From positions 94,975-158,974 of the forward strand of contig JAJXXT010000071.1 of the NCBI GenBank assembly GCA_021780935.1: 64,000 bases of DNA, read 5' to 3'. Position 1 is the first letter of the stretch. The number at the start of each line of letters is the position of its first letter. Shown here one piece after another: positions 11,026 through 20,456 of the stretch. The notes under the pieces are model-generated. The model saw only the letters and a list, made by a program, of their open reading frames with translations. It was not told where the DNA came from and made no database searches. Both the position numbers and the translations under genes were made by a program. The DNA is from Pseudomonadota bacterium. Lineage in GTDB: Bacteria > Pseudomonadota > Alphaproteobacteria > Acetobacterales > Acetobacteraceae.

Positions 11026-12764
11026 CCCGGCTCCGGCCGGTTGGGGATGCAGAAGGCGAAGTCGCAGCCCTGGTCGGCCTGGGTCACCTGCTCCCGATAG
11101 AGCCGAAGATAGCCGCGATCGGCACCGGGCGGCGGGGCAGGGGGCGTCCAGGCGGCGCGGCGTGCGGCCAGTTCCGCCTCCGAAACCAGCAGGTCGAGGC
11201 GGCGCGCCTCGGTATCGAGGCGGATGCGGTCGCCGTTTCGCACCAGCGCCAGCGGTCCGCCGGCGGCGGCCTCCGGCGCGCAATGCAGCACGATCGCGCC
11301 GAACGCCGTGCCGCTCATCCGCGCGTCCGAAATCCGCACCATGTCGGTGACGCCTTGGCGCGCGAGTTTTTTCGGAATCGGAATGTATCCCGCCTCCGGC
11401 ATGCCCGGCGCGCCGATCGGCCCGGCGTTGCGCAGCACCAGGATATCGTCGGCCGTCACGTCGAGCGCCTCGTCGTCGAGCCGGGCCGCCATGTCCTCCA
11501 GCCCGTCGAACACCACCGCGCGGCCCTCATGGGCCAGCAGCGTGGCGGTGGCGGCGGAGCGTTTGATCAGCGCACCCAGCGGTGCGAGGTTTCCGCGCAG
11601 CACCGCGAGCCCGCCACCCACCGAGATCGGGTCGCGCGCCGGACGGATCACCGTCTGCCCGGGCACCTCCTCGGCCGCCGCGATCACCTCGGCGATGGTG
11701 CCGCCCGCCACGGTGCGCGCCGTTGTATCGAGGAACGGCGCCAGCTCCCGCAGCAGGCGAGGCACGCCGCCGGCGTGGTGGAAATGCTCCATATAGCCGG
11801 CGCCGCTCGGCTTGAGGTCCACCAGCACCGGCACCTCGCGCCCGATCGCATCGAACGCCTCGAGGTCGAGTGTCATGCCGAGCCGCCCGGCGACCGCGGT
11901 GTAATGGATCAGCGCGTTGGTCGAGCCGCCGATCGCCTGCAGCACCACCAGCGCGTTGCGCAGCGCGGCCGGGGTGAGGATGTCGCGCAGCGTCGTGCCC
12001 TCGCGCGCCAGCCGCACCGCGGCAGCACCGGTCGCCTCGGCGATGCGCAGCCGGTCGGCCATGGTCGCGGGCGCGGTGCCGCCACCCGGCAGCGTAAGCC
12101 CCGCCGCCTCCGCCATGCTGGCGACGGTCGAGGCGGTGCCCATGACCATGCAGGTGCCCTTGGTCGGCGCCAGTCGTCCCGAAATCGTATCGATCTCGGC
12201 GGCATCGATCCGGCCGGCGCGGTGCTGCGCCCAGAGCCGCCGGCAATCCGTGCACGCGCCGAGGATCTCGCCCTTGTGGTGGCCCACCAGCATCGGCCCG
12301 GTCGGCAGCACGATCGCCGGCACGTCGGTGCTAGCCGCCCCCATCATCAGCGCCGGCAGGGTCTTGTCGCAGCCGCCGATCAGCACCACCGCGTCCATCG
12401 GTTGCGCGCGGATCATCTCCTCGGCGTCGAGCGCCATCAGGTTGCGCAGGAACATGCTGGTCGGGTGCGAGAAACTCTCGTGGATCGAAATGGTCGGGAA
12501 GGCCATCGGCAGCCCGCCCGCCAGCATGATGCCGCGGCGTGCGGCGGCGATCAGGTCCGGCACGTTGCCGTGGCAGGGATTGAAGTCGCTCATCGTGTCG
12601 GTGAGCCCGATGATCGGCCGGTCGAGCGCGTCATCGGTGAAGCCCATCGCCTTGATGAAGGCACGGCGCAGGAACAGCGAGAATCCCTCGTCGCCATAGG
12701 TCGCGAGCCCCTTGCGCAGGCCAGTCTTGCGGGGCGCGCCATGCCCGGTCGATGTCTGGGTCAT
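11010..12764 (-). CDS. IlvD/Edd-family sugar-acid or dihydroxy-acid dehydratase
   Basis: Iron-sulfur dehydratase, 584 residues. The cluster-ligand regions are present in the variant form seen in sugar-acid dehydratases: FNPCHGNVPDL, IGGCDKTLPALMMGAAS and ILGACTDC, with GKGTCMVMG-like TKGTCMVMGTAST after them. This differs from the canonical IlvD at 24930, so a role in pentonate or similar sugar-acid breakdown is more likely than in valine/isoleucine synthesis. The frame opens further upstream, but ATG 12764 begins MTQTSTGHG and shares one base with the stop of the DUF3237 gene, so the two are translationally coupled. Confidence 0.85.
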   Translation of the reverse strand: MTQTSTGHGAPRKTGLRKGLATYGDEGFSLFLRRAFIKAMGFTDDALDRPIIGLTDTMSDFNPCHGNVPDLIAAARRGIMLAGGLPMAFPTISIHESFSHPTSMFLRNLMALDAEEMIRAQPMDAVVLIGGCDKTLPALMMGAASTDVPAIVLPTGPMLVGHHKGEILGACTDCRRLWAQHRAGRIDAAEIDTISGRLAPTKGTCMVMGTASTVASMAEAAGLTLPGGGTAPATMADRLRIAEATGAAAVRLAREGTTLRDILTPAALRNALVVLQAIGGSTNALIHYTAVAGRLGMTLDLEAFDAIGREVPVLVDLKPSGAGYMEHFHHAGGVPRLLRELAPFLDTTARTVAGGTIAEVIAAAEEVPGQTVIRPARDPISVGGGLAVLRGNLAPLGALIKRSAATATLLAHEGRAVVFDGLEDMAARLDDEALDVTADDILVLRNAGPIGAPGMPEAGYIPIPKKLARQGVTDMVRISDARMSGTAFGAIVLHCAPEAAAGGPLALVRNGDRIRLDTEARRLDLLVSEAELAARRAAWTPPAPPPGADRGYLRLYREQVTQADQGCDFAFCIPNRPEPGQGAR

Positions 12765-13237
12765 CACAGCACCTCGAAGAAATCGAGCTCGACGGCGTCC
12801 GGCCGGCGCGCCGCGCTGCACAGGAAGACGCTGCGGGCGAGCCAGAAATGCGGCCCCGGTGGCGCCTCGAAACGCGGCGCCGCGCGGAAATAGATCAGTG
12901 CCGGATCGACGCTCTCGCCCGCCGCGAGGCGCGCCAGCACCTCCGGCGCGCCGGTGCGCAGGCCGCGATTGACCACCGCGATCAGCGTGCCGTCCGCCGC
13001 CTCGATGATGTAGCGCGCCACCAGGTCGACGGTGCCATCGGCCAGCACGACCTGCCAGTCGGCGCCCCCCGGCAGCACCCGCCCGGCAAGCCTCGGCCCT
13101 GCCACCGTGCCACCGGTGATGGGGATCATGCGCCGGCGGATATCCATCGCCGGGCCGGTATCGACGCGCGGCGCGACGGTGACGCTGGCCTGAAAGGCAA
13201 AGCGTAGTGCGGGAGGAGCAGGATCGTGCTGGGTCAT
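12764..13237 (-). CDS. DUF3237 domain protein
   Basis: Small cytoplasmic protein of 157 residues consisting of one DUF3237 beta-barrel-like domain: [41 protein letters not shown], then [17 protein letters not shown]. The biochemical role of the family is unknown. I chose ATG 13237 ([13 protein letters not shown]) over the longer frame because it overlaps the dabA stop by four bases and fits the domain length. It is coupled at both ends: to dabA upstream and to the dehydratase downstream. Confidence 0.8.
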   Translation of the reverse strand: MTQHDPAPPALRFAFQASVTVAPRVDTGPAMDIRRRMIPITGGTVAGPRLAGRVLPGGADWQVVLADGTVDLVARYIIEAADGTLIAVVNRGLRTGAPEVLARLAAGESVDPALIYFRAAPRFEAPPGPHFWLARSVFLCSAARRPDAVELDFFEVL

Positions 13238-15717
13238 GCCTCCGACGATGCCGCCCGTCCCTGTCCCTGGCAAGGATCGTCGCTGCAAGGTCGTGCCTTG
13301 AATGCGACGCTGTCGCGCTCCCCCATCGCCGACCATTTCAGATCGCCCGCGTAACGCCAGGCGATGCGGCCGGCATCGTCCAGGGCCAGCAGATGCAGCC
13401 AGCCATTATCGAACAGGGCCCGCACGCTCGCGTGCCGGCCAAGGATCTCCGACATCGCCTCGCGCGGCGCCTCGACACAGACGGACAGGCGCAGTGGGTC
13501 GTGCGCATGGCGCTCGCCGTCATGAACCGATTGCCAGGGCAGGCCGGCGCGCAGCAGCCCGCCGTTTCCCTCGACCACCCCGATCCCGCCGGTCACATTG
13601 TGCAGAAGCTTGTTGCCGCCCCCGAAAACATCGGGTGCGACGGTCGATCCGTAGTATTGCAGGCTGATCCAACTCGCCACGACGACCGGAGCGGTCAGGA
13701 TCAGCTCAAGAACGCTGAAGCTCCTGTCCTGCCTCCAGTCGTAGTCGTGCAGGAAGGCTCGCCCCTCCAGGTTCTTGCCGGACGTACGCCCGCGCGGAGC
13801 GGCAATGAAGGAATGGCACCCGGCGAGCGCCCATTCGGGCCTGGTCTCAGACCAGTCGTGGCTTCGCTTGCCGATAGCGGTTTCACGTTCGGCGCGCGGC
13901 AGGCGCAGGGCGCGTTCGGTCCTCGCGATCTTGCCGGCCGAGGCGAGCCAGGCTCTCGCCTGCTCAACCTCGACCCTGTGGGCGATCGAGGGATGATCGT
14001 CGTCAAAGAGGGTCACGCCGTCGGTTGTTGTGTCGTGCAGCGCCGCCAGGAACAGCGTGTCGTCGGGTATCTTCACGCCGCTGCTTGCGAGGCCCTCCCG
14101 CACCTCCGCGTCGTTCAGAAGCGACGCCAGCAGCCGGGCGTTGACCTCGCCCGAATAACCGCCGCAGGCGCCGCAATGAAGGGCACTCGCGTGAGGGTTG
14201 TTGACGACATGAGCGCCATGACCGGCCAGCACCACCAGTCGCGCGAAATCGCGGGTCAGGGACATCGCGCGTAAGACGGCGTCGGCGGTCTTCACCCGGG
14301 CCACCGGATCGAGCGCGGGATCGAGCTGAGGTGGCGGGTCATCTGGTGGCCGGGCGCCATGCAGGCCCAAAGCATCCGTCAGGAGCTTGGCCACATAGAC
14401 GGGGCCGGTCGCCTCGACGAAAGCGAAGGAGGAGACAGCAGCGAGCTTGAACCGGCCCCAGGCGCGCCTGGCGCGCGCCTTGAGGCGCGTGGATTGATCC
14501 TTCGCGTGGCTATCGGGGCCGCCGGCGCACGACCTCAGCGCCGGATTGAGCAGAACAGGCAGTCGTCGTTCCTCGACGTCCGAGGCGAACCGCCGGTGCA
14601 AGGTGGTCAGACCGAAAAAGCCGGCAAACCCCATCGTCTGGATTCGGGGATCGAGACTTTCAAGAGCCCGGCGAAAAACCTCGGAGCGAACGTCGATACA
14701 GAACGCGGCCTGAAGCGCGGGGCGGTCAAGCCGCGTTCGCGCAGAAGGTCCCGCCAGCGTCCGTGCCAACGCCCGCTGTGCGGACCTTTCGGCAGCTTCC
14801 TGCAGGATGGCGTCGATGGCGAGATCGCGTGTCGGCTCAACGGGTGCCGCGTGCGCCGTCCGCACGCTTTCCCAGGCGGCGGCGATCCCGGCGTCATAGC
14901 GCAGGAAGAGCGCTTCTTCCCAAATCAGCCGGATTGCCAGGAAATCCGTGATCGTCTCATCGGTACCGCCAGTGAGTTCGGCCTGCCAAAGCTTGTAGCG
15001 GGCATACTGCGCCCAGCCACCCAGCGTCATGAGCATCTGATTGAAATAGGTTTCGGCGGCCTCCGCATGGAGGCCGAGCCGGGTCACCACCCGTTCGACC
15101 GCCGCCAACGCGGTTTCCGGCGCCTCCGATACATGCAGGGCAAAGCCGGCCAACCCGGCGATTTCGGGTGTGATGTCATGGGTGGCCATCGCCCGCCAGG
15201 CGGCATAGGCACCTTTGCCTTTCGGTGCGGCCCACAGCGCCTGGCCTTCGTCGAAATAGCCGGCCGCCCAGGCGCCGAAGCGTTCAGCCACAATTCCCGG
15301 CCAATCAGAGCCGGACGCGCGTGCCGCCAGATCGGCGATGGTCGGAAGGGGCGCCGCCGGTGGCGGCTCCACGCTGGCCGCGGCCTTCAAGTCCGCGACA
15401 TCGACCAGGTCCGCGACATCGGCCCGTTTCGGCCCCGCCTTGGCGTTCGCCAGTGCGGCCGCGAGGTCGGCGTCGCTGATCGCACTCGTCGCGATCTTCC
15501 AAGCATACCAGCGCCGGGGCATGGTGACGGCCGCGCCGGCGACCCTGGCGAGCCGCGCGCCGACCTTGGCAAGTGGCTCGTCTGTTTGCCCAAGAAACGG
15601 ATTGACCGCGACGCTCGAAGCCAAAGGCCAGGCGGGCGGTATCGCGCGGGCCGCGCGATCCATGGCGAGCGTCAAGGCCTGCGCGGCGGGCCAGGTCGCG
15701 AGTATTCCGTGGGTCAT
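13234..15717 (-). CDS. dabA: Inorganic carbon uptake subunit DabA (DUF2309/UPF0753)
   Basis: Peripheral, zinc-containing, carbonic-anhydrase-like subunit of the DAB system, which with the membrane partner DabB accumulates inorganic carbon energised by the ion gradient. The 827-residue product is family length. The expected zinc ligands are visible: Cys and Asp in [11 protein letters not shown] and His and Cys in [20 protein letters not shown] (last residue C). N-terminal segment [16 protein letters not shown] is also diagnostic. dabB lies just upstream and a LysR gene diverges. The stop overlaps the DUF3237 start (ATGA), an unusual connection for a dab operon. Activity depends on dabB, which appears frameshifted. 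Confidence 0.92.
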   Translation of the reverse strand: MTHGILATWPAAQALTLAMDRAARAIPPAWPLASSVAVNPFLGQTDEPLAKVGARLARVAGAAVTMPRRWYAWKIATSAISDADLAAALANAKAGPKRADVADLVDVADLKAAASVEPPPAAPLPTIADLAARASGSDWPGIVAERFGAWAAGYFDEGQALWAAPKGKGAYAAWRAMATHDITPEIAGLAGFALHVSEAPETALAAVERVVTRLGLHAEAAETYFNQMLMTLGGWAQYARYKLWQAELTGGTDETITDFLAIRLIWEEALFLRYDAGIAAAWESVRTAHAAPVEPTRDLAIDAILQEAAERSAQRALARTLAGPSARTRLDRPALQAAFCIDVRSEVFRRALESLDPRIQTMGFAGFFGLTTLHRRFASDVEERRLPVLLNPALRSCAGGPDSHAKDQSTRLKARARRAWGRFKLAAVSSFAFVEATGPVYVAKLLTDALGLHGARPPDDPPPQLDPALDPVARVKTADAVLRAMSLTRDFARLVVLAGHGAHVVNNPHASALHCGACGGYSGEVNARLLASLLNDAEVREGLASSGVKIPDDTLFLAALHDTTTDGVTLFDDDHPSIAHRVEVEQARAWLASAGKIARTERALRLPRAERETAIGKRSHDWSETRPEWALAGCHSFIAAPRGRTSGKNLEGRAFLHDYDWRQDRSFSVLELILTAPVVVASWISLQYYGSTVAPDVFGGGNKLLHNVTGGIGVVEGNGGLLRAGLPWQSVHDGERHAHDPLRLSVCVEAPREAMSEILGRHASVRALFDNGWLHLLALDDAGRIAWRYAGDLKWSAMGERDSVAFKARPCSDDPCQGQGRAASSEA

Positions 15718-15736
15718 GCGCGATCTTCCGGGCGGC

Positions 15737-17304
15737 TCAGGATGGGCGGCGGATGGACCACGCGCCGATCAGCCGGTCGAAGACCGCGTTGGCGTAGAGT
15801 CCGTTCGAAAGATGCACGCGCAGGCCGGCGGCCGCGGGGTGGGACGCCCAGAGGGGAAACATCGCCTGCGCGATGGCGACGAGGCCGAAGCTTGCGACCA
15901 TCAGTGCAATTAGCGCCCATTCCAGCTGACCAGGGAACGGCGGCGCCGGCAGGACATTCGCGGTGATTGCGGTCGCCGCCCACTGAAGGGCGAAATAGCT
16001 GACCGAGGTTGCTACGGCGTAGACGATGGTGCGCCAGGTGAGCGCACGGGGTGCCGCGTCGGCGAATCCCTGCGCCAGCATGTAGGCGACACCGAAGATC
16101 AGAATGGCGCCGAGCGCGATCGCCTGAGGCGACTTGTGCGCCAAGCCGAAGCCAGCCCCGACGAGGACATAGATGGCCAGCGCCGATAGAAAGGCGCGCG
16201 CAACGGCGCCAGTCGTCGGTACGGCAACCGGACCTGGCCTGCGGATCGCAGCGACCCTCTCGACAGCGCCGCCCGAGGCAAGGAAGGAATGCGCCTTGTA
16301 GAGCGAGTGGGCCACGATGTGCAGCAGCGCCAGAGGGAAAAGCGCCAGGCCGCACTCGAAGATCATAAACCCCATCTGAGCGACGGTGGACCAGGCAAGC
16401 GAGGTCTTGACCGCGGGCTGGGTCAGCATGACCAGGCTGCCGAACAGCGCGGTGAAACCGCCCAGCATGACGAGCGCCGCCAGGACGCCCGGGGCCAGCA
16501 CCATGACGTCGGCAAAGCGGATCAGCAGGAAGCCACCGGCATTGATCACCCCGGCGTGGAGGAGCGCCGACACCGGCGTGGGCGTCTCCATGACCTCGGT
16601 GAGCCAGCCATGGAAGGGAAACTGAGCCGACTTGAGCACTGCGGCGATCGCCAGAAGGCCGGCGGCGCCGATCGCAAGCCACCAGCCGCCGGAGTCCGAC
16701 CGCGCGGCCGTAAGGATCGCCCCGATGTCGCTGGTGGCATAAGCGGCGACGAGCAACGAAGCACCGACGACGAGTGCTGCATCGGCGAGCCGCGCCACGA
16801 TAAATTTCTTACGCGCCGCACGCTGTGCTGCGATCCGCTGCGGATAGAACAGCAGCAGCCTGTGAAGAAAGAGGCTGGTGGCGATCCAGGCAATCACCAG
16901 CTGCAACAGATTGCCGGCGGTCACCAGCAGCGCCACGGATGCCAGCGTCAGACAAAGCCAGGCGGTGAAGGGACCTTGCCTTGCCTTGCCTCTCCGTCCA
17001 GGTAGGTCCGGGCAAAGCGGACGACGATCCAGCCGACGAACGTCACCAACAGCAAGATGGTCGCGCTGACGGCGTCAAGCCGGACCGACAGACCGACGCC
17101 TTGGAACCCGATGACGGGACTGTCGCCAGCGCCCCAGAGGATCAGGCCCCCGGCCGACACGATGGCCGCAAGCAACGCAAGGAGCGAAGCGGCTTCGGCC
17201 AATGAAAGGACCAGCTTCGGTCGTCGGCCATGATTGAGGAAGCCGATCGCCCCTGCGAGGAGCAGCGGAAACGGTGCCGACAACGGCGCGAGAAAGTGCG
17301 GCAC
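15737..17304 (-). pseudogene. dabB: dabB, proton-conducting NADH-dehydrogenase-like subunit, interrupted by a +5 frameshift
   Basis: Membrane partner of DabA, homologous to NuoL/MrpA proton channels. The N-terminal 118 codons (from GTG 17304, with GAAGAGG upstream; an ATG at 17355 is an alternative) read into TGA at 16948 after YLDGEARQGKVPSPPGFV. The rest continues in another frame from about 16970 down to 15737 and includes PFHGWLTEVMETPTPVSALLHAG and the KTSLAWSTVAQMGFM helix pair. The break coincides with three copies of TTGCC (plus strand) at 16976-16990. With two copies the frame closes perfectly as YLDGEARQGPFTAWLCLTLA, giving about 520 residues. So this is either a recent inactivation, a phase-variable tract, or a sequencing error; everything else in the gene looks intact. 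Confidence 0.85.
16976..16990. repeat. Pentanucleotide tandem repeat (TTGCC)3 at the dabB frameshift
   Basis: Three perfect copies of TTGCC (GCAAG-phase on the coding strand) sit exactly where dabB changes frame. Loss of one copy restores the full reading frame with no amino-acid oddity. Confidence 0.9.
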
Positions 17305-17387
17305 GAGCCCTCTTCGAACGCAAAAACCTGATGCGGGCCGTCGGTAGCCGATCACGAACTCGGAAAAAAATTCATTGTTTCGGCAAA

Positions 17388-17410
17388 ATCGTTCGTCCTA
17401 ATAGAACGAT
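17388..17410. promoter_or_regulatory. LysR-type operator between dabB and the divergent lysR gene
   Basis: ATCGTTC at 17388-17394 and GAACGAT at 17404-17410 form a perfect 7-bp inverted repeat with a 9-bp spacer. It contains the T-N11-A core usual for LysR-family sites. It ends on the base before the lysR ATG and lies about 84 bp upstream of the dabB GTG, which fits a site for autoregulation plus activation of dabBA. Confidence 0.65.
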
Positions 17411-18295
17411 ATGAGGGACCTGAACTACAATCACCTGCGCTATTTCTGGGCCGTGGCGCACGCCGGCAGCCTGACGCGGGCAGCCGAGCGAATGAACCTG
17501 TCTCAGTCGGCTCTTTCTGTGCAAATTCAGAAACTTGAGCACCAAATGGGCTACCCGCTCTTCGCGCGCATCGGCAGGAAGCTGTTGCTGACGGAAGCCG
17601 GCCGGATCGCCCTCGACTACGCCGATACGGTGTTCAAGGCCGGCGACGAACTGATGAGCACCCTGCGCGGCCAGCCGCTGGCGACGCGTCAGGTTCTGCG
17701 CGTCGGCGCCCTGACGACGCTGTCGCGAAATTTCCAGCTCGAATTTCTTCGGCCCCTGGTCGGCCGATCGGATGTCGAATTGATCGTCCGCTCCGGCAAC
17801 ATTCGCGATCTGCTGACGCAACTGGAGGCCCACGCCATCGACGTGGTCCTGGCCAATAGCGCCGCGCCGCGCGATGCGCGCTCTTCATTGCGCAATCATT
17901 TGCTCAACGAGCAGCCCGTGAGTTTGGTCGGCCATCCACGTCCCAAGAGACGCAAGTTCAAATTCCCCGATGATCTCCGAACGGAGCCGATTCTTTTGCC
18001 GGGCCTGGAGAGTGATATCCGCGTCGCGTTCGATCGGGTCCTGGAGTTGGCGGGCATCCGTCCCACCATCCTGGCGGAAGTCGATGACATGGCCATGCTG
18101 CGGTTGCTCGCCCGCGAACGGAAGGGCGTGACCCTCGTGCCCCCGATCGTCGTTCGCGACGAGCTTGAGGCGGGGATCCTCGTCGAGCACTGCCGGATAC
18201 AGGAGGTCACGGAGACGTTCTACGCCATCGTGCAGAAGCGGCGGTTCCCCAATCGGCTCCTGAACGAGCTTTTTCCGGCCGGCAGGGTCTATTGA
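17411..18295 (+). CDS. LysR-family transcriptional regulator, NhaR-like, divergent from dabBA
   Basis: DNA-binding regulator of 294 residues. Residues 1-65 are the winged helix-turn-helix (LNYNHLRYFWAVAHAGSLTRAAERMNLSQSALSVQIQKLE in two parts), and the remainder is the periplasmic-binding-like effector domain. NhaR-like regulators are often found beside dab or transporter genes, so control of dabBA by carbon or ion status is a reasonable inference. No Shine-Dalgarno sequence precedes ATG 17411; instead a dyad abuts the start, suggesting tight autoregulation or a leaderless transcript. Confidence 0.88.
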   Translation: MRDLNYNHLRYFWAVAHAGSLTRAAERMNLSQSALSVQIQKLEHQMGYPLFARIGRKLLLTEAGRIALDYADTVFKAGDELMSTLRGQPLATRQVLRVGALTTLSRNFQLEFLRPLVGRSDVELIVRSGNIRDLLTQLEAHAIDVVLANSAAPRDARSSLRNHLLNEQPVSLVGHPRPKRRKFKFPDDLRTEPILLPGLESDIRVAFDRVLELAGIRPTILAEVDDMAMLRLLARERKGVTLVPPIVVRDELEAGILVEHCRIQEVTETFYAIVQKRRFPNRLLNELFPAGRVY

Positions 18296-18562
18296 AGGGC
18301 CGTCTTACTCGTTTCACCCCAGGCTCCAGACGCGTGTGGCGAGCGGCGGCGCAGACGTCGTGCCCACGCAAGGACTGAAACAGCCGGGTTGGCGGGCCGT
18401 GCCCGATAGCGATGAGCACTACATTTTCGCTATAGCCCTCCCGTGCGCAATAGTGTCCCAGAAACCTCGTTGACATCGGACACGTCGTGTTCGCACTATG
18501 TTCCAATGCTATTGTTGATCGACGGGGACCGGGCGGCGTTCAATGGGACGTCGCAGATCGGA
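18296..18562. other. Gene-free start of the accessory cassette
   Basis: No convincing gene. It contains repeat copy A (18336-18379), which in frame reads as the end of a coding sequence (WRAAAQTSCPRKD then stop), and a perfect 7-bp inverted repeat ATAGCGA at 18406-18412 with TCGCTAT at 18427-18433. Base composition drops below that of the flanking genome, consistent with foreign or degraded mobile DNA. Confidence 0.5.
18336..18379 (+). repeat. 44-bp imperfect direct repeat, copy A (left edge of cassette)
   Basis: Matches copy B at 22635-22678 at 39 of 44 positions without gaps. Both copies keep the same reading frame and end in TGA: WR(A/T)AAQT then PR(K/R)(D/N). They look like the 3' ends of one coding gene, perhaps a lost transposase or integrase, whose family I cannot name. 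Confidence 0.75.
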
Positions 18563-18592
18563 TTGACAGCTCGCCCAGCAGACGTTTATGTT
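18563..18592 (+). promoter_or_regulatory. Sigma-70-type promoter of the controller/methylase operon
   Basis: TTGACA at 18563-18568 is followed by 17 bp and TTATGT (or 18 bp and TATGTT) at 18586-18592. This is the clearest consensus promoter in the window. Its -10 region is embedded in the dyad operator described separately, so a bound regulator would block polymerase. Confidence 0.65.
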
Positions 18593-18612
18593 ACATGATA
18601 TATGTCACATAA
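18586..18612. promoter_or_regulatory. 27-bp dyad operator overlapping the -10 box
   Basis: Half-sites TTATGTTACAT (18586-18596) and ATGTCACATAA (18602-18612) are inverted around a 5-bp spacer, with one mismatched pair per arm. Each half is itself nearly symmetric (ATGTnACAT), as expected for tandem ribbon-helix-helix dimers. It lies 12 bp before the start of the small RHH-like gene, its presumed regulator. Confidence 0.65.
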
Positions 18613-18624
18613 CATGGCGGTGAT

Positions 18625-18825
18625 ATGTCGAAGGGGGAGTCTGGACGAATCGTGATTGAGGTCGATCCAGGCCTCAAGCGCAGGCTGTACAGAGCGCTTG
18701 CCGGTGACGGCTCGACACTTAAAGATTGGTTTGTCGCATCGGCGACAAACTACATCGCCGAGCGCGAGCAACCGAACTTGCCCAACTTAGCCCGTGCAAA
18801 GCGCGAAGGGGCAGCGAAGCCATGA
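18625..18825 (+). CDS. Small ribbon-helix-helix-like protein, putative controller of the R-M cassette
   Basis: 66 residues. A basic N-terminal strand RIVIEVD is followed by two helices (PGLKRRLYRALAG and STLKDWFVASATNYIAE), the layout of CopG/Arc-type DNA-binding proteins. I infer the family from this pattern; there is no diagnostic motif. Its stop overlaps the methylase start by four bases (ATGA), and a dyad operator sits on its own promoter. That arrangement resembles the controller genes of restriction-modification systems, although the classical C proteins are helix-turn-helix, not RHH. Confidence 0.65.
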   Translation: MSKGESGRIVIEVDPGLKRRLYRALAGDGSTLKDWFVASATNYIAEREQPNLPNLARAKREGAAKP

Positions 18826-20456
18826 ACTTCATTGAGAATGAATCGGCTCAGAAGCTTCGTGGCGGATATTACACGCCTGCCGATCTCGCGGCCTTCCTTG
18901 TGCGTTGGGTCCGCCATAAAGCTCCAGTGGACATCCTTGAACCAAGTTGCGGTGACGGTGTTTTTTTCAAACCACTTGCCGACCTGATTCCGTCTGCTCA
19001 TGTAACCGGGTTTGAGATAGACCCGATAGAGGCGAAGAAGGCCTGCAAGGCAGCCCGGCAGGTGGGCTTACGCGAGGTAGAAATCCGCAGCGACGACTTT
19101 CTAGGATGGGCGGGCAAAGCACTTGAAGGAAACCGGGAGCAGTTCGACGCCGTTCTTGGGAATCCCCCCTTCATTCGCTATCAGTATTTGCCGCCGCTTT
19201 TTCAGAGCCGTGCCGAAGCCATCTTTTCCGCCCTTGGCTGTAAATTCACCAAGCACACGAATGCATGGGTGCCCTTCATTCTAGCATCGTTTGCTCTTCT
19301 GCGTCCTGGCGGGCGGCTTGCCATGGTCGTTCCAGCTGAGGTCATCCACGTTACACACGCGCAATCGCTGCGATCTTATCTAGGCGCGAACGCGAGTCGC
19401 CTTGTTGTTATCGACCCCGAGGAATTGTGGTTTGAGGGCACCCTTCAGGGCGCGGTGTTGCTTATGGTGGAGAAGAAGGCACACCCGGACGAACGCGCCG
19501 AGGGCCTTGGCATGTATCCCGTCAAAGGCCGGGACTTCCTGAATCTGAACCCCGAGGACGTTTTCCGAGCGCCGCAGTCGATCAACGGCAAGACCGTCGC
19601 TGGAAAATGGACCCGGGCGCTATTGTCGCCGTCCACCCGTTCGTTGCTAGATGGCCTCCTTGATAGTGGTGAGGTGCGCCGCTTCGATGACGTGGCAGAG
19701 GTTGACGTTGGAATCGTCACTGGGGCCAACAAATTCTTTTTGGTTGAAGATGAAACGGTAGAGCAGTTCGGCTTGCAGCAATGGGCGCACCCGATGTTTG
19801 GCCGAAGCGAGCATTGCCCAGGTGTCGTCTATGACGAGCGTCAGCACCAAGCGAACGCGACCAAGGGCAATCCGACGAATTTTATATGGTTTCAGGACAG
19901 GAGCGTTGAGAAAAGCCGCACCGGCAAGCGATATATCGAGCAAGGTGAAAAAGAGAGCCTACATACGCGCTATAAATGCCGCATCCGGTCCCCGTGGTAT
20001 TCCGTCCCGTCAGTCTACGCCACGGAAATTGGGATGCTGAAGCGGTCCCATGACGCGCCCCGGCTTATTCTCAACCAGCTACGCGCCTACACCACTGACA
20101 CGGCTTACCGTGTTCGCCTGAAAGAAGGCACAGCTGAGCAGCTTGTTTATGGGTTCATCAACGCGCTAACGGCCCTTAGCGCCGAGCTTGAGGGCCGTCA
20201 CTACGGCGGCGGCGTCCTCGAATTGGTCCCTTCCGAAATTGAAAAGCTACTACTCCCCCCACCGCAGAAGGTGCGGCCGAAGTTGGCGGAGCTCGATAAG
20301 GCCGTGCGGACCATGCCAATGGACGCCGTTCTGGAGCAGCAGACGCGGCGTACCCTAAGCAGTCTTGGGCTATCGGCGGCAGATCAATCGGAATTGCTGA
20401 ACGGATGGAAGCGGCTACGCGACCGGCGACACCGCATTTCGGCCGACGCAGATTAG
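18822..20456 (+). CDS. N6-adenine DNA methyltransferase (Eco57I/TaqI-like)
   Basis: Modification enzyme of 544 residues that would methylate adenine in a specific DNA site. GGYYTP at residues 14-19 is the motif X region, EPSCGDGVFF at 40-49 is the S-adenosylmethionine-binding motif I, and NPPF at 114-117 is the catalytic motif IV of gamma-type amino-methylases. The C-terminal half is the likely target-recognition region. ATG 18822 overlaps the controller stop. The nuclease gene is convergent and the two coding ends overlap by four bases. The cassette is lower in GC than surrounding genes, a sign of transfer. Confidence 0.9.
   Translation: MNFIENESAQKLRGGYYTPADLAAFLVRWVRHKAPVDILEPSCGDGVFFKPLADLIPSAHVTGFEIDPIEAKKACKAARQVGLREVEIRSDDFLGWAGKALEGNREQFDAVLGNPPFIRYQYLPPLFQSRAEAIFSALGCKFTKHTNAWVPFILASFALLRPGGRLAMVVPAEVIHVTHAQSLRSYLGANASRLVVIDPEELWFEGTLQGAVLLMVEKKAHPDERAEGLGMYPVKGRDFLNLNPEDVFRAPQSINGKTVAGKWTRALLSPSTRSLLDGLLDSGEVRRFDDVAEVDVGIVTGANKFFLVEDETVEQFGLQQWAHPMFGRSEHCPGVVYDERQHQANATKGNPTNFIWFQDRSVEKSRTGKRYIEQGEKESLHTRYKCRIRSPWYSVPSVYATEIGMLKRSHDAPRLILNQLRAYTTDTAYRVRLKEGTAEQLVYGFINALTALSAELEGRHYGGGVLELVPSEIEKLLLPPPQKVRPKLAELDKAVRTMPMDAVLEQQTRRTLSSLGLSAADQSELLNGWKRLRDRRHRISADAD

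Noticed and set aside
10770..12893. 707-codon plus-strand frame
   Set aside because: Runs across the MFS end and antisense to the dehydratase; no start context and no motifs.
14359..15966. 535-codon plus-strand frame
   Set aside because: Opposite dabA; composition typical of a shadow frame and no recognisable domain.
18296..18400. Possible attL copy of the tRNA-Ser 3' end
   Set aside because: I looked for a copy of the tRNA 3' sequence at the left edge of the cassette and found none, so integration by a tRNA-targeting integrase is not shown; only the 44-bp repeat is supported.
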